Source of the DNA: Vanilla planifolia
Taxonomy: Eukaryota > Streptophyta > Magnoliopsida > Asparagales > Orchidaceae
Direction: 5' to 3'
NCBI GenBank assembly: GCA_023846275.1
Contig: CM043865.1
Location: forward strand, 35,726,412 to 35,790,411
DNA: 64,000 nt
The position numbers and the translations under genes were made by a program. The notes under the pieces are model-generated. The model was not told the origin of the DNA. It saw only the letters and a program-made list of their open reading frames with translations, and ran no database searches. Within the stretch, counting starts at the first letter, position 1, and every line of letters starts with the position of its first letter. Below, piece by piece: positions 25,339 through 37,800 of the stretch.

Positions 25339-25715
25339 TCATACTTCTTTGTATGCATGTTTCCTTATTCATAATTGCTTACAATTAGCTCAATCATAAC
25401 ATATTTGTAATTCCCTGACTCCATTCTATATCTACCTTTATACTAGCTTGATATATGGGAGAGGATCTCTGATTTAGAATATTAGTTTCACTTCCTAGTG
25501 AGAAGGCAACAAGCCAAAAGACTGTTCTGGCTCCATTGGAATTCTCCAGAACAAGCTTGGATCATGTTGATCAGTTCATCTTTTAAACTGCAGGATCGGC
25601 CTGGAATATACTTTCTGCCTCTCTGAATTTCAATCAAAATTTTTGAAGCTCATTGATATTCCAGTTTCTGTAATGTTGCTTCTTTGCTCAATTTAGATTC
25701 AAAGCAAGGCTCCAT

Positions 25716-27200
25716 ATGCTTATACTTTGTGTTCGTTACATGCAGAAATTGAGGAGATCGGTATACAGCAGCGGCTCTTCCGTGGACATGGGGGAAGTTG
25801 ATGATGAACGATATAGTGGCACAGATGAAGAAGACTCACTGAGATCTAGAAATCTTCATAAAGTCTCCATCACCCCTCTTGTTTTTTTAATCTTCTATGA
25901 GGTCTCTGGTGGCCCCTTTGGCATAGAAGACAGCGTTCAAGCAGCCGGCCCTCTTCTTGCAATCCTTGGTTTTCTGCTCTTTCCATTAATATGGAGCATT
26001 CCTGAAGCACTGATTACTGCCGAGTTGGGTACAATGTTCCCAGAGAATGGTGGTTATGTTGTTTGGGTCTCTTCAGCTTTGGGCCCTTTCTGGGGTTTTC
26101 AGCAAGGTTGGATGAAGTGGCTAAGTGGCGTTATAGACAATGCTCTTTACCCAGTTCTATTCTTGGACTACCTCAAGTCTGGGATTCCTTCCCTTCAAGG
26201 GGGAGCTATCAGGACATCTGCAGTGTTGATTCTAACTGTTGGTTTAACTTACTTGAACTACAGAGGTCTTGATATAGTTGGTTGGGTAGCTGTATTTCTC
26301 GGCGTCTTCTCCATGCTTCCCTTCATTTTTATGGGTCTTGTGGCCATTCCTAAGATAGATGTTTCCAGATGGTTTGTAGCTGACTTCAGTGATGTGAACT
26401 GGGGTCTATACTTGAACATTCTCTTCTGGAATTTGAATTATTGGGACTCAGTTAGTACCCTTACAGGAGAGGTCCACGATCCAAAGAAGACTCTACCCAA
26501 GGCTTTACTTTATGCACTGACTTTAGTGGTTACTGCTTATCTGTATCCTCTTTTGACGGGCATCGGAGCTATTCCACTCGAGAGGGAGCTATGGTGCGAT
26601 GGGTACTTCTCCGATGTCGCCAAAGTCCTCGGTGGTGTTTGGTTGAGGTGGTGGTTGCAAGCTGGGTCAGCTTTGTCGAACATGGGGATGTTCGTCGCCG
26701 AGATGAGCAGCGACTCCTATCAGCTTCTTGGCATGGCTGACAGGGGCATGCTGCCGGAGTTCTTCGGCAGGCGGTCTCGCCATGGAACGCCTCTCGTGGG
26801 GATCCTTTTCTCTGCATCAGGCGTGCTGCTCCTCTCTTGGATGAGCTTCCAAGAGATTATTGCTGCAGAGAATTTTCTGTACTGTTTTGGGATGATTCTG
26901 GAGTTTGTTGCCTTTGTTAAACTGCGAGTTAAGTACCCAAGTGTGCCTCGTGCCTACAGGATCCCTTTGGGGACTCTGGGATGCGTTGTGATGCTCATTC
27001 CTCCTACAGTTCTTATTGTTGTGGTTTTGGCTTTGGCTTCCTTTAAAGTCATGGTTGTGAGCATTTTGGCAATGCTTGTTGGGTTCTTGTTGCATCCTTT
27101 TCTGAAATATACTGAGAAGAATTCTTTGTTGAAGTTTTCGATCAGTTCTGAGCTCTCTGACCTTCAAGATGCTGAGGATTGTGCACCTATTCTAAGCTGA
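25716..27200 (+). CDS. Polyamine transporter, LAT/PUT family (APC superfamily)
   Basis: Proton-coupled importer of polyamines such as spermidine and putrescine, and in Arabidopsis relatives (RMV1/PUT) also of paraquat-like cations. It is a membrane protein of about 12 helices. Seen: after a hydrophilic acidic N-terminus comes the first helix with '[19 protein letters not shown]'. Then come '[19 protein letters not shown]', '[20 protein letters not shown]', '[11 protein letters not shown]'-type sequence, 'STLTGEV', '[19 protein letters not shown]', and a hydrophilic C-tail ending in APILS. The whole CDS is one exon and intact, stop at 27198-27200. Three in-frame ATGs are possible: 25716 (494 aa), 25740 (486 aa) and 25788 (470 aa). 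TACATGCAG at 25737-25745 could be a splice acceptor, which would leave only 25788 (MGEVDDE). The exact member (PUT1 to PUT5) is not assigned. Confidence 0.93.
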   Translation: MLILCVRYMQKLRRSVYSSGSSVDMGEVDDERYSGTDEEDSLRSRNLHKVSITPLVFLIFYEVSGGPFGIEDSVQAAGPLLAILGFLLFPLIWSIPEALITAELGTMFPENGGYVVWVSSALGPFWGFQQGWMKWLSGVIDNALYPVLFLDYLKSGIPSLQGGAIRTSAVLILTVGLTYLNYRGLDIVGWVAVFLGVFSMLPFIFMGLVAIPKIDVSRWFVADFSDVNWGLYLNILFWNLNYWDSVSTLTGEVHDPKKTLPKALLYALTLVVTAYLYPLLTGIGAIPLERELWCDGYFSDVAKVLGGVWLRWWLQAGSALSNMGMFVAEMSSDSYQLLGMADRGMLPEFFGRRSRHGTPLVGILFSASGVLLLSWMSFQEIIAAENFLYCFGMILEFVAFVKLRVKYPSVPRAYRIPLGTLGCVVMLIPPTVLIVVVLALASFKVMVVSILAMLVGFLLHPFLKYTEKNSLLKFSISSELSDLQDAEDCAPILS

Positions 27201-30200
27201 TTTGTGTTTCTACGAGAAGGATTGTTGTGCTTCAGGTTTCAGGCAACTGAATCTTCATCAGGAACATGTTTTTGGCTCATGTGTGCCTTGAAGATTTGAT
27301 CTTACAGGTTATCCTTTTCTTGTCCATCAGGTTATTAATCATCTTAGATGTATAGTTTTCAGTCCTATGATCATGTTTCAGATCAAGGTTATGTATTGAA
27401 ACTAGGGGTTCTGTATGAATGCTTGTGATTTTAGAGATGATTTGAAGAAGGGCATCATCCAAAAGTTCCTGCATTGTTTTCTATTGATCAGCTGCTAAAA
27501 GTATGTTTATCTTTTGACTTGGTTGTTGTTAATTTGATGAGGGCTTGTTTGCTTGCTTCATTTACAATGAAGTGAGCCTTCAAAGTTGGCTTCTCATTTG
27601 AGGGGGTTTTTTTTTTTCAAATTATTTGATTTTAAAAAGTGGTTTCCAAAAATATTATCTAGTATCATTAAATGATTATGTTTGATGAAATTTTAATGAA
27701 AAAAATTAAGTCTTTAATGTCTTTGATAAAAAAAAAAAAAGAGTAGAGTATAATTGTGATCTTGTAATATGCAACTCATTAAGTTTTGTAGCACATTGGT
27801 TTGTATTTTATTATATGTTGGATTGTTATTTTATGTATCAATTATGTTTTTGAGATAATGCTTTAAAAAGAAAAATGTTTTAATTTTTTTTATATATGAT
27901 ATCACTCTTATTATTTTTGGCACATTGATTGAGGATCACGATAGATAAATACCTTGTTATCATTAGTAGTTTATATAATGTTAATGTGAGACTATTGTTT
28001 CATGATAAGTATTATATTTTATCTTATTTTTACTATTATAAATATTGTGGTGTTAGACAACAATAGTCAACGGCATGCCTCTATTAATACTTTGGTTACG
28101 AGCTTGTGATAGCGAGAGAGATGATTTTTGTAGCTTAACTATTTATCAATAGAGGTCATGAGATATAATTGAGATTATAATGACATGATATGTTATAAAA
28201 TTATAAGGAACAAGGATAATAATTATATGAAAAAATTATAGTTTAATTAAAGAAATAAGAAATATGAAAAAATGATAAAGAAAATGGATATAAGAAAAAG
28301 ATAGATAATACAAATATTATATGATATTAATGCTACATGATAATTATATTTATATATGGATGTGTTATATATACGAACATATATATGATGATTTAACATA
28401 TTTTATAATAGATGTTATACATTATTATTTATTGATTTATTATTATTTATCTTATATATTATATTTTTATATTAGTTTATCTATTTTTATCTAATAGTTT
28501 ACTTGTTAAGCATATTATGTTCATTAATTATTTATATTATAAATCAAGATGCATATGTTTATAGAGTTGGGGTTGTTAGAGTTTATTAGCATAGAACTTT
28601 GAGAGAGAAATTTTTTTACTTTCAGAGCTCAGTAGAATATTTGTTTGAGAACACTTTTTTAGCTTTTGTTATTATATAACAATTTTGAGGTTTGTATTTG
28701 GTTATTTATATAGTTGTTAAATTTATTATGATATGTGGATTTTCAAATATTTTTTATTACGTTTGCTTAATTTTAGATTGTATATTCAAGATTTTATTGC
28801 TTATTTTTTTTTTTCAATATTTTGGTATTCTTGAGTATTTTATTGAGTTTAATTATTATTTGACTAAACAATGAGTGACACTCCAATCGAAAATAGAAGG
28901 AAATATATTATGTTATGTATTTAAATAGTCCTAAGATATTGAAACTTTTTTAGGAACAAACTCTCATTAGATAATATTTGACAACCCAAGGAGATAATAC
29001 ATTGATACTATAAGATAAAATCATGATATTATAATATTAGAGGTGTACCTCTAATAGTATGATGTATTTTGATGATGAAACAAGTAGAAGATAATGGGAC
29101 AAAACTTATTTTGAGTAGCATAGGATGGTTGATTAAGATTAATATCTTAATATAATAAGATCAGGTTGTAATATTATGCTACTTTGGATAAAAAAAATAT
29201 ATTAAGAGTTATTATCAAATAATGTCCCTAAGATAAAATCAATAAATAAAAAACAATTCATAACAAGTTTATAAGTGAAAAGATACATGAATGAAATGAT
29301 ACAAGTTTAAGTTCTATCTGTTTATTGCCCTGTATGATTTATTGATCGTACTTATATGAACTATAGTTGAATCTCATAATGATTAGTTTAATAAATTTAG
29401 GAAAATAATTATAGCCATTGCATTTGCTTTAAGCATAGCAAATCAAAGGTATAAATAAGAGTGCATTTCAATTAATAATTGATTGATGAAAATATTGCAA
29501 TATCTTAAAAAGGCTTTTGTGTACTTGTTAAGATCGTTCGAGTTGTGCTATGTGACAAGGTGTTAAGCTTGTTGTTAAATATTTAATCACTCTATTATTT
29601 CTTATTTTGTATTTAGATATTGTGTCAATTGAAAATTTGTTTGGTTGTAGGTTATTTGTACAATTATTTGCTGATAAAGCTCTTTTAAACCTCAAGCCTT
29701 TTGTTATTTTGAGTTGGTACTTTTATCGTTGCTAATTTTGTCTGGTTTTTGTATGCTCTTGCGAACTATTTTTTTATCAGTGTTGATCAAGTTCTTATAA
29801 AAGGCTTATACCTATCTATTGTGTGCAAAAAATATTTTGTTTTAATATATAACCTAGTCTATGATTGGGAATTGACTTAGTTCTTTTTGCTTGTGACCTC
29901 ATTTGAAATCATTATATTTTTTTATTTATTACATTCTCACAAAAATTAGTTTTTAAAATAACAAAAACTTTATTAAAATTATTAGATTATTGAATTTTAA
30001 CTTAAGATTTTTCATTGGTTAGTAAAAACTATTTTTATAAAGAATTTTAAACGACAATTAACTTCCCTTCACTTTGTAGGTTGGCTAACTTATTCAAACC
30101 CTAGTTGCATTGCTCACTTTTTCAATGCGAGAGATGCAAATTTCAAAGTGTTTTGCTCACATTAGAGAAAATTATGCCTTTAAATTTCATCTCCCACATT

Positions 30201-31099
30201 TGAATTTTGCGAGATTCAAGTAATCGACAATTATGCCAAAGTAAATGGGATCACATCTTAACTATGAAATTCAACCAATGAATAAATGACATGTGTCATC
30301 CATATTTGAAGTTAACAATACAAAAGATTAGATAAATCAATCAAATATCGTTGAAGCAATCAATCTAACTTTCCTAATCACACATTCTAAATGATAATCT
30401 TTTTTTTCCAAGGCAGGTGCCACTCTTGGCACCATTATGCATCATTATATGAGAAATCAAATGAACATTCAAGACTTGACTTGTGCATTAAGCAAGTTGT
30501 CAGAGAGTTTTGCTAGTTTTGTTCGTTTATTAAGTGGTTTGACAATTTTGTTGGAATTGACTTCCTAACTTGACCCATTTTTAAGAAAGTAAAGCTCGAG
30601 TTGGTAAAGTTAAGCATACTCGTCTTAAGCCTAAGCCTCAAAAGGAATCATAAGCATTCAAGAAAGAAACTATTTGACTATCATGTCAAACAATAATAAA
30701 ATCAGCTATTGATTTTCAAATAATTTAGATCAAATTTTTAAGCATAGTTTTTATTCTTTATCTTTTTTTTAAGATTATATTTGAAGAATGGTCAACTTTC
30801 TTGATTTGATATCTAGTTTTGTTTTAAAAAAATTATATAGTTTTTATAATATACATAAAAAAAATAATACAATTTTGAAGTCCAACCCACATATTAGTTT
30901 AATTTATTATATTCTTATTATTTTTTAAATTTTTTATTAGTTTGTTAAATATATATATATTTTTTAAATTTATAAAAAAAAATTCATGATAAAAAAAAAT
31001 ATAAATTTTTATTTTTTTTTAAATAACTCTGTTTGAACATTTTCTTAATTCTTATTTAAAAGCAGAAAACAAACATGACTTATTTGCCCCATTTTATAA
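27201..31099. other. 3' UTR of the transporter, then AT-rich spacer
   Basis: Probably 3' UTR to about 27.5 kb. Beyond that the sequence is AT-rich with homopolymer runs and no supportable gene. A short inverted repeat GGTGCC/GGCACC lies at 30416-30433. The interval 30.48-30.70 kb has non-random, slightly GC-richer sequence, perhaps a retroelement remnant, but no domain could be read. Confidence 0.4.
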
Positions 31100-31838
31100 C
31101 ATGAAAAAGATAACAAAGAAACAATGAAGCTTCCGCCGGTCGTTTTCAATGACCGCCGTCGCGGGGGTCAAACCTAACCCCACCGCCACATTTTTCTTCT
31201 TTAAAATTTGAAATGTCGTCATTTGTATATACGGATTTATAGCTTGCAGCAAGAAGCGATTTTCACCCAAAATCTTTGTATTCAGCTTATCTCCAGATAT
31301 AGTTTTCATATAAAGTTTTGCTTCCGGAAGAAGACAAGGCGGCAGTGCGGTATCTTAGGCGAGACAGAGCGAAGGGATCTCAAGCTCAAGTGTTTACTAA
31401 GCTAATATATTATATTCGGCGATTGGTTTGATCCAATTGATTATTTTGAACGTTCACCTCAACGAATGGACACCGTGTCGAGTAGAATTTGTCAACGAAC
31501 ATGTCTAGGGTTTGCTGTTGTCTCCTTTTGCGTGATCCTTATGTCAGTGCCCTTATTTCTTTACTTATTTTCTCATATTGGAACCAGACTGAACTTTCCT
31601 GGCTTCTTCGTTCTCACTTGTTGCGTTGTTCTGATCTTTATTGGTAAGGATGGTTATGTCCATTTTATGATACCTTTTAGGTCTTCTATAGATTTTGAAC
31701 AAGTATTAGATCGGAGGATTTTTTGGGTTTTGGGGAAACTTTGTGTTTTGACTCTAGAAAGAGTTTACTGAGATGCGGGTGAATCTGTGGATGAAGAATT
31801 GAAGGACTGCGAAGCAGCAGGAGGCTGTGAATCTGTTT
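31100..31838 (+). promoter_or_regulatory. Promoter and 5' leader of CYCLOPS/IPD3
   Basis: Composition changes at about 31.12 kb from AT-rich spacer to balanced sequence. TATA-like CATATAAAG lies at about 31307. The leader then runs to the CYCLOPS start at 31839 or 31845. It contains a possible short intron (donor TTG|GTAAGG after 31643, acceptor CTCTAG at 31752-31757, 114 bp) and at least two upstream ATGs with ORFs (31466 and 31773). The second, nine codons long, ends at TGA 31800-31802, in frame with and 37 bases before the main start. The actual transcription start is not known. Confidence 0.45.
31466..31771 (+). other. Upstream ORF in the CYCLOPS leader, hydrophobic
   Basis: A 101-codon ORF from ATG 31466. 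Residues about 12-36 and 43-59 form two hydrophobic segments, like a small membrane protein. If the predicted 114-bp intron (31644-31757) is removed, the frame is kept and a 63-residue version ends with the same ERVY and stop. No known family. It may be a translation-attenuating uORF, a small independent gene, or chance. Confidence 0.3.
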
Positions 31839-34800
31839 ATGGAGATGGAAGGCAGGGGTTTTTCTGATTTGCTTAGAAATACCAGTGAAGAAATCTTCCT
31901 TAAGACTATGATGGAGAATCCAATTGGGATTACAGCGCCCAGCATGGAGATGCTGGGATTTAAGAACATCACGCAGTCTTTTAGGGGAGACAGTGAAGAG
32001 CTATTCAATAGCTGGCTCACGAATGGAGAGGTAATAATTTGGTTAACTTTTTTTGTTTAATTTTTGCTGTTATTTTTGATTTCCAGGTGAACCTATAGCT
32101 TGGTGATACTTGTTTTCTGTTTATCAAATTTAACTCTAGGGATTTTCGTGGAATTGGCGCAATCAACATAGTTGGCTGGTTTTTTGGTCAACTGATTTAG
32201 CAAGATCCTCTGATGAATTATGTGATGTTAAATAATTCTTCTTAAAACAATAAATGCCTGTTTCTTTCCCTCTCAGCTTGTAGTTTACTTCACTGCTGTT
32301 ACTATAGCCCTCAAATTATAAGAATAACAACAGTATCTCTGGAATTTGCTCTGTTGGCAGTGGGTTTTTTATTAACAAATTTTGTGATAATAACTGTTAT
32401 GAAATCGCAACTTATTTCCATGAACTATTTCGTTTCCATTGTTCTGAGTACTCATTCCCCATGGAAATTAGTTTATCATAAATTGTTGGTAGGCTTGTAT
32501 TTGGAAGCGATATAGTTAGAAATGTAGATGATCCCTCTTCTTGGCTTCAACAGAAACTTTTAAGGAAAAATTGACATATCTAACATGGAAAAAGCCATTT
32601 TATTAGTTTTTTCATCATTTAATTTATTTGGGTCTGACATTATCAAACTTTGCCTCCATGATGATTGTGACTGTGAATATCTTTGCCTAAATATATTTTC
32701 CTTGGCTTTATTTGGTGGAAAATAAAAATAAATGCTGGAAAGTGCATAGAAACATGATAATTTTTGGAAGAGCATCAAAATATGATATTGTAGATTTCTT
32801 AAGCCTATTTGGAAGTTTCATCCTAGACAATGACTAAAGAGAGTTGCTTGTGTTAGTTTTACCTTCTATGAACCTTTTCACTATAGACCATCTGTAACGT
32901 TTTCTTTTTATACTCCATTATATTAATCTTTCCAGGATTGCAAACAAACATCTGTAACTTTTTTGTACAATCTTTGCTGCCATAGTTGCTGATTTGTTCT
33001 TGCTTTATGAATCTTCGTGCAGATTCCTGGCAACAATTCTTCTGTTGTTTCTCATCGCACTCGACAATCATCTAGGAGGTTAGTTAAAACAAAAAAATTC
33101 CAGTTAATTTTTTATATTTTGTTGCTTTAAGTGTAATGGCATGAGATAATGTAATATAATCAACTTGAAATAGTGGTTTTTGGATTGCTAAGGTGATGTA
33201 AGTTATTGAAAACAATGGATTAAATTGAATACAGTATAGTAATGATAATAAGCATGAAGCCATTGATATTTCATTCAGTTTTTAATGCCACAATACTATA
33301 GTTGATTGAGGTTAAAACATTTCCTACTTGTCTCAGATCAGGCAGAAAATATGATCATGTTGCTTTTTGTGCCTTTTGCTTTGCTTTATTTGAAATGCTT
33401 ATTTCTATTCAAGAGCTTAGTGACGATTATGATTCACCTGAATGATTTATACAACCATTCTGTACATATTTCTTTTTGAAAGGGCTTTACTCATGGAACC
33501 CGTTTCTAATGTTTATTTGTTTGTTTGCTCTATTCTTTCAATTTTCTATTTCAAGGCTTTTCTCTTGGATATTAGTGCAACGTTTTAAAATTTCTGTTGA
33601 GGATTAGTTGAAGTTTCTGCAGATGGTTTCAAACTGATCCAATTTGCAGGATACCAGCAGATCTTGCTTCAAGCCAGCAACAGAAGAAAAGCAGTGATGA
33701 CCACACATTAGCCCCCAATTCAAGTGCCAATGATGAAAATGCAAATGATCATGGTCAATGTCCTCTCAGGTGCTAAAGTTGACATAATTTGCTTTTACAA
33801 TATGGTATCATTTTGTTGGCTTGTTTTACAATATAAGCCATAGTTGATAGTCTACCTGCTTGAAGATAAAACCAATTTTTGCAAATAGAAGAGTTGGTAT
33901 TTAGTAGTTAAAAATTTTTCAATACTTGGCGCATTCAAGTATACTCAGCCCCATACAATATTTTGTGCCTTTGAAGGGCATGGTTGGATGATGAGTGACT
34001 TATATTTGTTCAATGCTTTTCCAACCTGCTCTAATGAAGGCATCATTATATTTACCAATGATTTTATCTAGTTGCGCAACTTGAAATTTGTAATGGATTA
34101 AGAGCATGATGTGTTGTAATCATATGCCAAGTAAAAGTGTTATACAATATACTTCAAAATTTATCACTTTCTAAATGTTTCTGAATGTAATGGCTCTCAT
34201 TTTTGTGTTTGATTTTTTTTTTCTTTACCTATTAGGAATGCAGCAGAGAAAGGAATGCAAGCAAGCAATCTATATTTGGCCAAGGTTTCCTACTTTGCCT
34301 CCAATTGTTAATCTTCTCGTATTGAAGGCAAACAACTAGAATGAATCAAGAAAGTTTTTCTTTTAGCAGTGATGTAATTAATCACGTGGCTTTTACTTTT
34401 CATGCAGGCATGGTTCAATAGTACTCAGCCAATGACCAGAAGTAGATCATCCGAGCTAAGGTGCAATTCTTGAGGACTGTTGTGATGGAAGCTTTGTTTT
34501 TGTTAGATGTTCCTGGAGAAAGGAAGTTCTGTCTTCTGTTCATCTTTAAAAATCTGTTTCTGTTTATTGTTTGCAACTCGAAATAGCATCTGATAAATAT
34601 TTTGATAGGCCAAATTTGGAGAAATAAGCCCCATTAAAGTAATCATCTTGTAATTACCTTTTAAATTGCTACTTACTGCACACCATTTGTCTCTTCTAAT
34701 TAGTAACTTTTGACTTGAGTACACTCAACAATCATTTTGGTGACAAAGTGGGTTTGTTTCCATGAATATTTTTATGATTTAGACATGATGGGTCGATCCA

Positions 34801-37800
34801 ACACGGCCTAGACAGTGGGACAGTTGAATTGTAGGTTTATGGTTATTTTAACCAGATAGTTTTGAGCACAAGATTGCTTTTGATCACTTGTTTTACTTAA
34901 ATTTAATGAGAATATGTTATTGAAGTGTAATTCTCTAAACGTTGGTTTGTGTGCTTCATGCTTTAAAGGTACACATAAATGGCACATAGTTTAAAAGTTT
35001 TTTTTTTCATGAGAGTTCTTGTGGCTGCAGGAGGAGGTATGCTGCCATGCAATGCTCTCAAATGACAACAATTCCTCAAGCACCACATAATGCCCCAATT
35101 CCTGATATCAACAAAATGAAGCAAGAATTTCCAAATACAAATAATTTCTATGACGTGACAATGAATGAAGTTTCTAATCAAATGCACTCCTTCATGTCTC
35201 CTTCTAATTCATCCACTTCTTTTAACGCTCCCCCAGTGGCAACAGTTGATACAGTTTCTTCAGTTGTGAATATGCTTAAAGGTACCTTGGAAAGGAAAAA
35301 GCTTAACAATAAAGAAGAGAAAGAAATGACAGAAGGAAGTCCATATGGCATTTTTAGTTCACAAGAAGCTGCACCGAACATTTGTTCTAGTCAAGCTCCA
35401 AGTAATCAGAATAATGGAGCATCTAATTCCTTCCATATGACACCTCTGGTGCAAGTTAAAGGACCAGGAAGCATGGCAAGAGTTGGGAAGTCGTTAGAGC
35501 TAAGCATGGATCACTTTCCAGCTCATGCAAAACAGACACATTTGGGGGCACCTTCTCAGGAACTTTCTCAAAGTGAGTCATCTACAGCTGCACCGGCACT
35601 TTCTACTGGATTTGAAGTGTGTGATGGCCCAAGTCATTCAGGATATGCAATCTCCAATGGTGTGAGTTCTAGTGGACGTGTTACCAATGGTGCTGTAGAT
35701 CATGACTTGAAGACCAATGGTAGTTCCTTTCTATGTTAAATCACCTTTGACATGCTGCCATTTGTATATATGGTTGAACAAAGAAATCTCATTTCTTGTT
35801 GTATCCCTTTTATTGTCTATTTTTTTTTCTTCTTAAACTTGTGGTTTTGATGTTTACCTTAAACTTGCACTGCATTTTAATTCAAAGGCCACTGAGTTTT
35901 AGACTCCTGTTTGTTCACTTAGTTGTAACCAAATGACTTATTTTTATTATTGGGAGGTCTATTTATTTTTCTTGTGTGTTTTTCATATCTAATGACTCGT
36001 AATTCGCCTGACCAAAAATTCACACGTCCATCTTTACATTGTATGGGGGGACATGCTACGAATATAGAATGTACTAATGATATGGTGAACTATACATGTT
36101 AAAGTTTATTGCTTTAGTACTAACTTCTTAATATTTATGTTACATTAATTTACTTTTGTGGTAAAGTAAAGAAGCTTATTTATTGTTACATTGTCTTTAT
36201 TACTAGTGGTATTGCAATGACATGGGACCAATTTTGGTCATGAAAGACTATTGGGAACATGACAACTCATGGGATGACAATAATGATCAAGATTATGGAC
36301 ACAAGTTGGTGCATTAAACATTGAATGTTGGACTTAAAGTATTTCTATTAACTAATTAGACCATCAGCCTCAAGATCAATGGTTGCTTAAGTAGAATCAA
36401 ATGCTCTAACAATGTTTTTCATTGTTTTGATTGGATCATTTGATCATTTTGATAAAACATGTTTTTATTTAGTCTGTCTAATGTGAGCATTAGATCATGG
36501 TGGTAGAACTTGTTTTATTAGGTTATTATTATCAAACCATGGTAGTGTAACATGGTTTCAAGAATAGGATAAATAAGAATTTAAGCAATCCATTCAATCT
36601 TTTGATTTAACCATTTGAAACCTCCTTATTTACCTAATAGATTTGATTTTTTGTTGAATCATTCAATCTAATGGAAAAACAAATCTCCACATTTTTTTAA
36701 GATGCAAGTATTATTTTTTTATGTGTTTGAGTTCTTTTGGTCAAGAATTAATGGTAAGTAGTTGAATGAATTATTAAAAAGTATTTAAAAGAATTTCAGT
36801 GGATAATCGAGGATTTAATCCCCATTCTTCTTAGTAACATTAGAGATCTCTACCAAATGGAGTATCATAAGATTTTTCTATCGGTAAGAGATAATGTTTT
36901 TTTGGGTACTATTCTGTCGTTATTAACGTAATTCTATTCTCCTATTGATTGTGGTGGTTTTTTCTCGTTGGGTGTATTCTGGCTAAATAAGGAGGTCATT
37001 GGAGTCATGATGATCAATGAGGTGATTTTTATTAGGGTAATAACGAGTAATCCATCTTTTTTTATGTTTATTCCTTTGTTTTATCATCATGACTATTTCT
37101 CATCTCTTTGTTGAGTTCAATATTTGTCTTCAAGTGAGTTGGGGCAAAGATATAAATCAATTTAGTATCAAACCCATCTCTATCATGTTATGGAGATCAG
37201 GATGTTATAGGTTTCTTTGTTATGTTTGAGTGGGGTTTTTGAGTAAAAGGATCATGAGAACAGACACAATAGCAACAATAGAAGAGAAGGAAGAGTGTTC
37301 TTTTGGTATTGTTGAGGCGTAAAAGGATCATGTAGAATAGACACAATAGCAATCATAGAAGAGAAGTGAGAGTGCTACAAGAAGAATAACTAGTGATGAC
37401 ATTTGAGGTGGTGGTTTTACTTACAAAATAGGTAACTTCTTGAGGAGATTATGTAGTAGAACCTAGCACAAATACTTTAAGATGAAAAGCAAGAGAAGAT
37501 TTGTCCTGTCAGAGTTGGGGCATTAGCAAGTACAAATATCGTGGGCATCTTAAGGCCTATATGTTAATGAAAATAAACATCAAACAGCCTTGCAACTTTT
37601 TTAAGTGACAATAAGCCAAGGTCCTTCTCAGTGGAGACCAAGGTTGAACTTTTGAAATAGGGCAGGGAGGTCGATACAAAAGTCTTGATGCATGAATTTA
37701 CCATTAAGGGCTTATTGCTCTTTAATATGGTGTTGTACTTTTGATCAATTATCATTTATATGCTTAAAACTTACATATTATTTTCTTACATATTGGAATG

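Noticed and set aside
25080..25372. Minus ORFs with a 29-residue repeat
   Set aside because: The repeat arises from the 87-bp non-coding tandem duplication. There is no other coding signal.
35720..35739. CYCLOPS reading through to the stop at 35739
   Set aside because: The open frame ends there only because the intron is included. The donor at 35720 and the exon at 40104 restore the conserved C-terminus.
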